Positions 20,961-31,268 of a stretch of DNA of 64,000 nt are shown here, in pieces. This stretch comes from Haematococcus lacustris (taxonomy: Eukaryota; Chlorophyta; Chlorophyceae; Chlamydomonadales; Haematococcaceae). How positions within the stretch are numbered: position 1 is the first letter of the stretch; each line of letters opens with the position of its first letter. Under the pieces are notes generated by a model. It made no database searches. It had not been told where the DNA came from and saw nothing but the letters and a program-made list of their open reading frames with translations. Position numbers and translations under genes: made by a program. Location of the stretch: assembly GCA_030144725.1 (NCBI GenBank), contig JASKMD010000016.1, positions 3,249,523-3,313,522 on the forward strand, given 5' to 3'.

Positions 20961-22082
20961 CCTTCAGGCAGGGCCTTTCAGGTCAGGTCAGGGTAGGGCA
21001 GGGCCTTTCAGGTCAGGTCAGGTCAGGTCAGGGCTGGTCAGGGCTGGGCAGGTCAGGTCAGGTCAGGTCAGGTCAGGTCAGGGCTAGTCAGGTCAGGTCA
21101 GGTCAGGTCAGGGCTGGGTATGGCTGGGAGGGTGTGGGGCAGGGCTGGGATGGGGTCGGGCTGGGCCGGGAGGGGGTGGGGCAGGGCTGGGAGGGGGTGG
21201 GGCGGGGCTGGGAGGGGGTGGGGCAGGGCTGGGCAATCACTTTCCTGCAATCACCAAGTATGCTACACATGTCTTGCTAGCGCCACACACCTGCCGCCTC
21301 GAGTCATGCCATGTTGCATCTGCACGCAACCAATATGGCATGACCTGGACAACCAACATGTCATGGACATGTCATGGAGTTGGGTTGGGCTGCCGCTCCA
21401 AGTGCCTCCTAGCTGCTGCTCCTAGCTGCTCCTCCTGGCTGCTCCTCCTAGCTGCTGCTCCTGGAAGCTCTTGGCTGTTGCTTCTGGCTGCTCCTAGCAA
21501 TTGCTCCTTGCTGCTCCTAGCGGCTGCTCCTGTCTGCTCCTGAATGTTGCTGTGGCACCTGTCAGACCTGCAACAAACAAGTGGCATCTTTGCAATCAGG
21601 TTGGGCACTAGGGGCACTCATATGCACTCACCTTCGCTCTTGGTTGCTTGCGTTCTCCCGCCCCACCATGGTTGCCGGCACCTGGCTGCACCTCCTGGCT
21701 GCTGACGACACGCTGCACCTACCACACAGCAGCTGACTCTTCGCTGCTCGCTCCGGATAGTTGTGGACAGTAGCTGCGAGGTTACTGCCGTTCATTGTCA
21801 GCTGTCAGCAAGCCTGGGTGGGCGCCTGTGGAGCTGAAAACGACTACCTCAGAATCGGGGGCTACTGGGTTCAACTGCTTGCCCGCAGCGTGCAGCTGCT
21901 GGCGCAACTTGTAACAGTGGTTGTTGCCCATCCCAACACTAGCTCGACAACATCGGGCTACATTGGCCCTAGATAGAGCAACACGATTTGGGCGGGCAGC
22001 GGTTTGGCGGTTGGGTTATTCCACCTGACAGCGGCAGGTTATTCTACCTCACAGGTGGAAGAGTTACCGGGAGACTTGATTG
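20480..22082 (-). repeat. Right arm of the 4.8-kb palindrome
   Basis: Inverse partner of 17301-18900. Perfect or near-perfect from about 21100 to 22082; similarity stops sharply at 22082/17301, where left and right flanks become unrelated. The near-identity implies a recent inverted duplication or gene-conversion-maintained arms. Confidence 0.85.
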
Positions 22083-22512
22083 AACACTGAAAGCCAGAGC
22101 CATCCCGAGCCATCCCGACAACATCTTGCCAAGTGATGATGTGGCGCTGTCATAAGGCAGCTTACATTTGCATAGAGTCATGCCGCAACGTCAGTGAGGT
22201 AAGGGGTGCCAGCTGGCTGACTTGTGCGCATATTCAGGAATTATATGCTCCATGCACTGAAATGCAAGCAGGCGTACTGCACTTGTGCCGTTGGCCTACG
22301 GCGTGCGTAGAAGGATTGGCAGCCTCGCCTTATGATTTGCGTAAGTCTTTCAGAAGCGGAATGCACAGGTCAGGTTTGGGCGGGCGCCGATCTGAGCTAG
22401 TGTTTTGCGGACGGTGGGTGCCGCATACACCTGTTACACCCGTCTGCGTCAAAACTTTGTCGCGAGCTTCATGGAGATTCGCGCCCCAGACCGTCTCACA
22501 TTTGCGGGGCCA

Positions 22513-22701
22513 ATGGTGGACTGCAACGCAGCCCTCAACCTCCAGCGGGCAGGGGAGAGCAAGTGGCGCCTACTGGAGCTGTGCAGGTGGGAACACCGAG
22601 GAAGGCTTCCAGCCAAGGGCAAGGAGTACCCCGACCTAGGCTTCAAGAAGCTGCGAGACCGAGCACCCAAGGCCCTAGCCCAGCAGCCTGTAGCACAATA
22701 G
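22513..22701 (+). pseudogene. TnpB/Fanzor-like nuclease, C-terminal fragment (copy A)
   Basis: The frame reads MVDCNAALNLQRAGES, then LELCRWEHRGRLPAKGKEYP, LGFKKLRDRAPKA and a stop at 22699-22701. The first motif corresponds to the DRD-x-NAA-x-N motif (RuvC-III aspartate) of TnpB and Fanzor proteins, but the DRD is cut down: the sequence has VD-C where copies B and C have VDRDC. Upstream of about 22513 similarity to the other copies ends. This is also the outer edge of the second inverted repeat, so the fragment was truncated by rearrangement. Fanzors are eukaryotic RNA-guided nucleases related to TnpB. The family assignment rests on motif recall. Confidence 0.5.
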
Positions 22702-23850
22702 CATGTGTGCCCTAGGCACTGCTGAAGCTGTTGCTTACATCAGGGCATGTGTTTCATGCCAACATCTATCGCCCCATCCTTGTAAGGGGGTGGGGTAAGA
22801 AATTAGTTATTGGTGCCGGCTAGGTACCAACAGCTCGGATTACAGATAACGCAGCTCCTAGTAGTAGGTCACCCCCAATCAACCCTCCCGGTTACTCCTT
22901 GCCGATTTTCGGCAATATTATTGGTACCAAAAACGGCAAGCCCCCGCAAGCACCCCGTCTGTAGTGTTTATCCACGCTGGAGGCCTGTAGGTACGGCATC
23001 GCAGGCAAGAGCGGCGTTGAGCATACAGGTGAGCCAGCCACATTTATTGGTACACTTTTAGGCTGGCCGCACCCGATGCTCAGCTCCCTAATGTAGGCCA
23101 TCCCAATGTCCGTGCTCGCTGCTAGTGTCGACCGCGGTTACAATCTGCGCGTTGCAAGCGAATGTCATGCATCGCGGCCTCAGTGCTGAGAGGGCGCACA
23201 AACAGCTCGACAACTCCTCTCAGTCCTGACGCCAACACATGAGCACCTAGACACCGTAGGCAAAAGCGCCCAGGTCAACAGCCTCCTCCTCGACAACCTC
23301 CTGCACCTGCTGCCCATGCACCAGGCACCAACAGGAGCATGGAGAAGCATTAGAAGACCAGCAGCAAGAAGAGCAGCAGCAGCAGGAAGAGCAGCAGCAA
23401 TGGAGCAGAGCTGGACGAAAGCAAAGCAGAGACTGGAGTGAAAGGAAGAGGGTGGAGGATCAGCACTGGACCGCGATGAACAAGTGCATGCGGCGCTCGT
23501 ACATCAGCAATGCACCACAGATGGAGGAGTGCTACTCCCACAAGCGCATGCTGGTGCAAAGCAGCCTCCAGTCTTCAGTGGATGCTGCTTGGTCCAGCCA
23601 CGCATGCTGTGGTGTGGCAGGTTCTTGTCAGTAGGAGATTCTGCAGCCAAGAGACTCACTGCCTGCTGAGTATGTGAACATGAACCTGCGTTTCTGTCTA
23701 AACCCCTTGCTGGTGGTGCACATACTGTGAGCAACAAGTCATGCCTGACTTCATCATTGCTGGTTGCTACCCCAGCTCACCACAGAGGCCAAGCCAGCTC
23801 CCAGCCTTGCGTTGCCCCTCGCCGCCCCAGGCCAACCCTACCCCACCCCC
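22513..23850 (+). repeat. Left arm of second inverted repeat
   Basis: The arm pairs in inverse with about 29755-31085; coordinates sum to about 53597. It includes copy A of the TnpB/Fanzor-like fragment, a unique stretch with GGTACCAA-type borders (22820-23060), and a region with open frames in several phases that encode KRVEDQHWTAMNKC and NMNLRFCLNPLLVVH; these may be older transposon exons. The arms enclose the C-rich and G-rich arrays and the 226-bp satellite. Confidence 0.75.
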
Positions 23851-24500
23851 TCCCAGCCCAGCCCCACCCCCTCCCAGCCCTGCCCCACCCCCTCCCAGCC
23901 CTGCCCCACCCCTTCCCAGCCCTGCCCCACCCCCTCCCAGCCCTGCCCCACCCCCTCCCAGCCCTGCCCCACCCCCTCCCAGCCCTGCCCCACCCCAGCC
24001 CTGCCCCACCCCCTCCCAGCCCTACCCCACCCTAGCCCTGCCCTACCCCACCCCCTCCCAGCCCTGCCCAACCCCCTCCCAGCCCTGCCCCCTCCCAGCC
24101 CTGCCCCACCCCCTCCCAGCCATGCGTTGCCCCTCCCCTCCCCTCCCTGTCCAGCCCTGCCCCACCCCCTCCCAGCCCTGCCCCCTCCCAGCCCTGCCCC
24201 ACCCCGTCCCAGCCATGCGTTGCCCCTCCCCTCCCCTCCCTGCCCAGCCCTGCCCCACCCCCTCCCAGCCCTGCCCCACCCCCTCCCTGCCCTGCCCCAC
24301 CCCCTCCCTGCCCTGCCCCACCCCTTCCCAGCCCTGCCCCACCCCTTCCCAGCCTTGCGCTGCCCATGACATGACATGACCAAACCAGACCTGCCCTACC
24401 CTGCCCTGCCCTGTTCTACCCTACCCTGCCCTGCCCTGCCCTACCCTGCCCTGCCCTGCCCTGCCCTACCCTACCCTGCCCTGCCTTGCCTTGTCCTGCC
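23825..24500. repeat. CCCCACCCCCTCCCAGCCCTG minisatellite and CCCTG arrays
   Basis: A unit of about 21 bases is repeated to about 24360, with ATGCGTTGCCCCTCCC interruptions, then CCCTGC/CCCTAC pentamers to about 24500. All six frames are open over long stretches because of composition; none is a gene. Confidence 0.85.
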
Positions 24501-24959
24501 TTGCCCTGCATGTAGGTGTGTGGCAGTGCAGGCTGCAGGTAACAGCAGGCTGTAGGTGTGCTGCAATGCATGAGCAGCAGCAGCAGGCTGCAGTGCATGT
24601 GCTGCAGTGCATGAGCAGCAGCAGCAGGTTGTAGGTGGGTTGCGGTGCATGAGCAGCAGCAAGAGCAGCAGGCTGTAGTGCATTAGCAGTGCATGGACAG
24701 CAGCAGCAGGCTGTAGGTGTGTGGAAGTCAGAGCCCATCAGTGCCCAGTCAGTGCCCATCAGTCAGAGCCCATCAGTGCAGTCAGAGACCATCTAAGAAG
24801 AATGTTGCATGGTACAAAAGCTTTTACAAAGATTGTCCTGAGCTTCCGTTCAGTTCCATGCCACACAACGTGATTTGTAAGTTGTGAATGGTCAAGATGT
24901 AATGAAGAAAACTGTGGCGGTAATTAGCCGTGTATCCTCTTCTCAAATGATACCTACGC

Positions 24960-25560
24960 CCCTTGTATGGACAACACCACCACGCGGTGATGCGCTAAGG
25001 CCGCAAATGTGGTAGCCACCTGCTACATACCCCCTTTGCATGTATGCATCACGGTCATGCTTAGTAAGTGCAGGCCTGGCAGTGATCCCACACCCGATGT
25101 GTCACAGCTAGCTAGACCACGGATGGTACCTGAAGTGGAGGCTCACCACATCCAGCCACATGCTAGGGTGTGGTGCGCCACATGCCCCTTGTATGGACAA
25201 CACCACCACGCGGTGATGCGCTAAGGCCGCAAATGTGGTAGCCACCTGCTACATACCCCCTTTGCATGTATGCATCACGGTCATGCTTAGTAAGTGCAGG
25301 CCTGGCAGTGATCCCACACCCGATGTGTCACAGCTAGCTAGACCACGGATGGTACCTGAAGTGGAGGCTCACCACATCCAGCCACATGCTAGGGTGTGGT
25401 GCGCCACATGCCCCTTGTATGGACAACACCACCACGCGGTGATGCGCTAAGGCCGCAAATGTGGTAGTCACCTGCTACAAACCCCCCTGGCATGTATGCA
25501 TCACGGTGATGCTTAGCAAGTGCAGGCCTGGCAGTGATCCGCACCAAATCCAACCATATG
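24960..25560 (+). repeat. 226-bp satellite, two identical copies plus a diverged third
   Basis: Units repeat with period 226: positions 25009-25224 and 25235-25450 translate identically. The third copy is diverged and truncated. Each unit holds GTATGGACAACACCACCACG and GCATGTATGCATCACGGTCA. The inverse, more diverged array is at 19322-19770, and flanking unique sequence (24785-24965 and 25560-25880) is also shared in inverse with 19740-19930 and 19020-19250. Confidence 0.85.
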
Positions 25561-26204
25561 GCACCATGCGGTATTACATCGACGCTGCAACTGGCACGGT
25601 CAAGGACGCTAGGTCTATTGTAGACGTTGATTTTCCGAGTTGCAATAGCCCATCACCGGGGAAACCGTCTTACACAACCAACGTGGTGTCCATATGAACA
25701 ATCGCAAAATGCATGCCTTTATTTGCATGGAGCTACCAAGACCACTGCAGACCATGCCAGATATATGCCTTGGAATGAGCTTCCCTGTCGCAGCAGTGTT
25801 GGGTTGCCACTCCAGCTTTGTGCATGCAACCAGACACACACCGCGCATGTTGTTGTCCTTTGCACTGCTGGTCATGCATTATAGCCTGTTGCTGCTGCCA
25901 CTGCCCATGCACTGCAGCACATGCACTTTAGCCTGGTGGTGCTGCTGCTGCTGCTCATGCACTAAAGCACACCTACAGCCTTGCTGCTACCTGCAGCCTG
26001 CACCGCCACATACCGACAGCCTGCTGCTGCTGCTCATACACTGCTGCTGCTGTCCTTGCACAGCTGCTCATGCACTACAGCCTGATGCTGCTGCTGCTCA
26101 TGCCCTGTAATACATGCACTGCAGCCTGCATCTGCTACTCATGCACTGCAGCACACCTGCAGCCTGCTGCTACCTGCAGCCGGCACTGCCACACACCTAA
26201 AGGC

Positions 26205-29200
26205 AGGACAGGGCAGGGCAGGGCAGGGCAGGGCAGGGCAGGGCAACGCAAGGCTGGGATGGGGTGGGGCAGGGGGTTGGGATGGGGCTGGGCAGGGAGT
26301 GGAGGTGCAACGCAAGGCTGGGAGGGCGTGGGGCAGGGCTGGGAGGGGGTGGGGCAGGGAAGGGCAGGGAGGGGAGGGGCAGCGCAAGGCTGGAAGGGGT
26401 GGGGCAGGGCTGGGAGGGGTGGGGCAGGGAGGGGCAGGGCGGGGCAGGGGCAACGGAACGCAAGGCAGGGCAGGGGAGGGGCAGGGCCGGGCAGGGGTGG
26501 GGCAGGGCAGGGCATGGGCAGGGCAGGGCAGGGCAGGGCAGGGCAGGGCAGGGCAGCGGCAGGGCAGGGCAGGGCAGGTGCAGGGCAGGGCAGGGCAGGG
26601 CAGGGCAGGGCAGGGCAGGGCAGGGCAGGGGAGGGACAGGGCAGGGCGAGGGCGGGGCAGGGCAGGGCAGGGCAGGTGCAGGCAGGGCAGGGCAGGGCAG
26701 GGCAGGGGAGGGGCAGGGCATTGTGGCATGGCCTGCAGGGACAGGGCAGGGCAGCGGCAGAGGCAGGGCAAGGTTAATGCAAGGCGCGAAGGGCTAGGGT
26801 CAGCCGGCAGCGGCAGGGCATGCCTGAGACCGATAGAGGCCACAGGGCAATGGAGGCCAGAAGGCCTCAGCTACCAGCACGGTTGCCAGGGCACCGGGCA
26901 GGGCAGGCAGGTGCAGGGCAGGGCAGGGCAGGGCAGGTGCAGGGCAGGGCAGGGCAGGGCAGGTGCAGGGCAGGGCAGGGCAGGGCAGGGCAGGGCATGG
27001 CAGGGCAGGGCAGGGCAGGGCATGGAGGGAGGTGCAGGGCAGGGCAGGGCAGGGCAGGTGCAGGGCAGGGCAGGGCAGGGCAGGTGCAGGGCAGGGCAGG
27101 GCAGGGCAGGGCAGGGCAGGGCAGGGCGGTGCAGGGCAGGGCAGGGCAGGGGGTGGGGCAGGGCATGGCAGGGCAGGTGCAGGGCAGGGCAGGGCAGGGC
27201 AGGGCAGGGCAGGGCAGGGCAGGGCAGGGCAGGGCAGGCAGGGCAGGGCAGGGCAGGGCAGGGCAGGGCAGGGCAGGGCAGGGCAGGGCAGGGCAGGGCA
27301 GGGCAGGGCAGGGCAGGGCAGGGCAGGGCAGGGCAGGGCAGGGCAGGGCAGGGCAGGGCAGGGCAGGGCAGGGCAGGGCAGGGCAGGGCAGGGCAGGGCA
27401 GGGCAGGGCAGGGCAGGGCAGGGCAGGGCAGGGCAGGGCAGGGCAGGGCAGGGCAGGGCAGGGCAGGGCAGGGCAGGGCAGGGCAGGGCAGGGCAGGGCA
27501 GGGCAGGGCAGGGCAGGGCAGGGCAGGGCAGGGCAGGGCAGGGCAGGGCAGGGCAGGGCAGGGCAGGGCAGGGCAGGGGGCAGGGCAGGGCAGGGCAGGG
27601 CAGGGCAGGGCAGGGCAGGGCAGGGCAGGGCAGGGCAGGGCAGGGCAGGGCAGGGCAGGGCAGGGCAGGCAGGGCAGGGCAGGGCAGGGCAGGGCAGGGG
27701 GCAGGGCAGGGCAGGGCAGGGCAGGGCAGGGCAGGCAGGGCAGGGCAGGGCAGGGCAGGGCAGGGCAGGGCAGGGCAGGGCAGGGGGGCAGGGCAGGGCA
27801 GGGCAGGGGGCTGGGCAGGGCAGGGCAGGGCTGGGAGGGCAGGGCAGGGCAGGGCAGGGCTGGGAGGGGGTGGGCAGGGCTGGGAGGGGTGGGGCAGGGC
27901 TGGGAGGGGGTGGGGCAGGGCTGGGAGGGGGTGGGGCAGGGCTGGGAGGGGGTGGGGCAGGGCAGGGAGGGGGTGGGGCAGGGCAGGGCAGGGCAGGGGC
28001 AGGGCAGGGCAGGGCAGGGCAGGGCAGGGCAGGGCAGGGCAGGGCAGGGCAGGGCAGGGCAGGGCAGGGCAGGGCAGGGCAGGGCAGGGCAGGGCAGGCA
28101 GGGGGCAGGGCAGGGCAGGGCAGGGCAGGGCAGGGCAGGGCAGGGGGCAGGGCAGGGCAGGGCAGGGCAGGGCAGGGCAGGGCAGGGCAGGGCAGGGCAG
28201 GGCAGGGCAGGGCAGGGCAGGGCAGGGCAGGGCAGGGCAGGGCAGGGCAGGGCAGGGCAGGGCAGGGCAGGGCAGGGCAGGGCAGGGCAGGGCAGGGCAG
28301 GGCAGGGCAGGGCAGGGCAGGGCAGGGCAGGGGGGCAGGGCAGGGCAGGGCAGGGCAGGGCAGGGCAGGGCAGGGCAGGGCAGGGCAGGGCAGGGCAGGG
28401 CAGGGCAGGGCAGGGCAGGGCAGGGCAGGGCAGGGCAGGGCAGGGCAGGGCAGGGCAGGGCAGGGCAGGGCAGGGCAGGGCAGGGCAGGGCAGGGCAGGG
28501 CAGGGCAGGGCAGGGCAGGGCAGGGCAGGGCAGGGCAGGGCAGGGCAGGGCAGGGCAGGGCAGGGCAGGGCAGGGCAGGGCAGGGCAGGGCAGGGCAGGG
28601 CAGGGCAGGGCAGGGCAGGGGGGCAGGGCAGGGCAGGGCAGGGCAGGGCAGGGCAGGCAGGGCAGGGCAGGGCAGGGCAGGGCAGGGCAGGGCAGGGCAG
28701 GGCAGGGGGCAGGGCAGGGCAGGGCAGGGCAGGGCAGGGCAGGGCAGGGCAGGGCAGGGCAGGGCAGGGCAGGGCAGGGCAGGGCAGGGCAGGGCAGGGC
28801 AGGGCAGGGCAGGGCAGGGCAGGGCAGGGCAGGGCAGGGAGGGGGTGGGGCAGGGCTGGGAGGGGGTGGGGCAGGGCTGGGAGGGGGTGGGGCAGGGCTG
28901 GGAGGGGGTGGGGCAGGGCTGGGAGGGGGTGGGGCAGGGCTGGGAGGGGGTGGGGCAGGGCAGGGAGGGGGTGGGGCAGGGCAGGGAGGGGGTGCAGGGC
29001 AGGGCAGGGCAGGGCAGGGCAGGGCAGGGCAGGGCAGGGCAGGGCAGGGCAGGGCAGGGCAGGGCAGGGCAGGGCAGGGCAGGGCAGGGCAGGGCAGGGC
29101 AGGGCAGGGCAGGGCAGGGCAGGGCAGGGCAGGGCAGGGCAGGGCAGGGCAGGGCAGGGCAGGGCAGGGCAGGGCAGGGCAGGGCAGGGCAGGGCAGGGC

Positions 29201-29755
29201 AGGGCAGGGCAGGGCAGGGCAGGGCAGGGCAGGGGGCAGGGCAGGGCAGGGCAGGGCAGGGCAGGGCAGGGCAGGGCAGGGCAGGGCAGGGCAGGGCAGG
29301 GCAGGGCAGGGCAGGGCAGGGCAGGGCAGGGCAGGGCAGGGCAGGGCAGGGCAGGGCAGGGCAGGGCAGGGCAGGGCAGGGCAGGGCAGGGCAGGGCAGG
29401 GCAGGCAGGGCAGGGCAGGGCAGGGCAGGGCAGGGCAGGGCAGGGCAGGGCAGGGCAGGGCAGGGCAGGGCAGGGCAGGGCAGGGCAGGGCAGGGCAGGC
29501 AGGGCAGGGGGGCAGGGCAGGGCAGGGCAGGGGGGCAGGGCAGGGCAGGGCAGGGCAGGGCAGGGCAGGCAGGGCAGGGCAGGGCAGGGCAGGGCAGGGC
29601 AGGGCAGGGCAGGGCAGGGCAGGGCAGGGCAGGGCAGGGCAGGGAGGGGGCAGGGCAGGGCAGGGCAGGGCAGGGCAGGGCAGGGCAGGGCAGGGCAGGG
29701 CAGGGAGGGGGCAGGGCAGGGCAGGGAGGGGGCAGGGCAGGGCAGGGAGGGGGTG
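26205..29755 (+). repeat. (GGGCA)n pentamer array, 3.5 kb
   Basis: Nearly pure GGGCA repeats with GGGGCA, GGCA and GGGTGCA variants, interrupted by blocks of the GGGAGGGGGTGGGGCAGGGCT unit at about 26240-26420, 27830-27970 and 28837-28990. A short unique island lies at 26780-26900. The strand is extremely G-rich and could form quadruplexes. Reading frames of about 1000 codons here are composition artefacts. Confidence 0.95.
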
Positions 29756-31085
29756 GGGTAGGGTTGGCCTGGGGCGGCGAGGGGCAACGCAAGGCTGGGA
29801 GCTGGCTTGGCCTCTGTGGTGAGTTGGGGGTAGCAACCAGCAATGATGAAGTCAGGCATGACTTGTTGCTCACAGTATGTGCACCACCAGCAAGGGGTTT
29901 AGACAGGAACGCAGGTTCATGTTCACATACTCAGCAGGCAGTGAGTCTCTTGGCTGCAGAATCTCCTACTGACAAGAACCTGCCACACCACAGCATGCGT
30001 GGCCTGGACCAAGCAGCATCCACTGAAGACTGGAGGCTGCTTTGCTCCAGCATGCGCTTGTGGGAGTAGCACTCCTCTATCTGTGGTGCAATTGCTGATG
30101 TACGAGCGCCGCATGCACTTGTTCATCGCCGGTCCAGTGCTGATCTCCACCCTCTTCCTTTCACTCCAGTCTCTGCTTTGCTTTCGTCCAGCTCTGCTCA
30201 TTGCTGCTGCTCTTCCTGCTGCTGCTCCTCTTCTTGCTGCTGGTCTTCTAATGCTCTCCATGCTCCTGTTGGTGCCTGGTGCATGGGCAGCAGGTGCAGG
30301 AGGTTGTCGAGGAGGAGGCTGTTGACCTGGGCGCTTTTGCCTACGGTGTCTAGGTGCTCATGTGTTGGCGTCAGGACTGAGAGGAGTTGTCGAGCTGTTT
30401 GTGCGCCTCTCAGCACTGAGGCCGCGATGCAGGACATTCGCCTGCAACGCGCAAATTGTAACCGCGGTCGACACTAGCAGCGAGCACGGACATTGGGATG
30501 GCCTACAATAGGGAGCTGAGCATCGGGTGCGGCCAGCCTAAAAGTGTACCAATAATGTGGCTGGCTCACCTGTATGCTCAACGCCGCTCTTGCCTGCGAT
30601 GCCGTACCTACAGGCATCTAGCGTGGACAAACACTACAGACGGGGTGCTTGCGGGGGCTTGCCGTTTTTGGTACCAATAATATTGCCGAAAATCGGCAAG
30701 GAGTAACCGGGAGGGTGATTGGGGGTGACCTACTACTAGGAGCTGCGTTATCTGTAATCCGAGCTGTTGGTACCTAGCCGGCACCAATAACTAATTTCTT
30801 ACCCCACCCCCTTACAAGGATGGGGCGATAGATGTTGGCATGAAACACATGCCCTGATGTAAGCAACAGCTTCAGCAGTGCCTAGGGCACACATGCTATT
30901 GTGCTACAGGCTGCTGGGCTAGGGCCTTGGGTGCTCGGTCTCGCAGCTTCTTAGCCTAGGTCGGGGTACTCCTTGCCCTTGGCTGGAAGCCTCCTCGGTG
31001 TTCCCACCTGCACAGCTCCAGTAGGCGCCACTTGCACTCCCCTGCCCGCTGGAGGTTGTGGGCTGCGTTGCAGTCCCTGTCCACC
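29755..31085 (-). repeat. Right arm of second inverted repeat
   Basis: Inverse of about 22513-23850 with scattered substitutions and small indels. Near 31.08 kb, where similarity to copy A stops, copy B of the TnpB/Fanzor-like sequence continues with its upstream half. Confidence 0.75.
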
Positions 31086-31268
31086 CATTTGCCAAGGTCC
31101 CCAGGGGTAGCCTGGTCCAGGTCAGGGCACTACATGAGGCCCCGCACTGGCACCTCAAACCGCTTGCCTCCAGGCTGACTGCAACAAGCGGTGCTGCACC
31201 TGACCTGGCTGGGGCTTCCAGTCCTCAGGCCTGGTGGGCTTGCTGCGGTCCATCCCCGCCTCACAGGG
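30896..31268 (-). pseudogene. TnpB/Fanzor-like nuclease, C-terminal part (copy B)
   Basis: In reading order: PCEAGMDRSKPTRPEDWKP, GQVQHRLLQSAW, then an indel, VPVRGLM-stop-CPDLD (TGG changed to TAG), KWVDRDCNAAHNLQRAGE, another frameshift near the EEASSQGQG region, and KKLRDRAPKA to a stop at 30896. The VRGLMWCP and WVDRDCNAALN pattern corresponds to the second half of the zinc-ribbon region plus RuvC-III motif in TnpB/Fanzor proteins. At least two frameshifts and a nonsense codon make it a pseudogene. It lies directly downstream of the coiled-coil frame, separated by a single TAG codon. Confidence 0.55.

Noticed and set aside
19859..21087. Two Cys/Leu/His-rich frames of 326 codons
   Set aside because: They are translations of CTG-rich tandem repeats; the same peptides recur in inverse and shifted copies, and the composition is not protein-like.
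24960..25560. CRISPR-like array
   Set aside because: The repeats are 226 bp, contiguous and without spacers. They are satellite DNA, and the organism is eukaryotic.
26299..30069. Open frames of 930 to 1256 codons on both strands in the GGGCA array
   Set aside because: A pentamer repeat without stop codons leaves several frames open. The products are pure GRAGQ or CPALP repeats with no borders, signals or homology.
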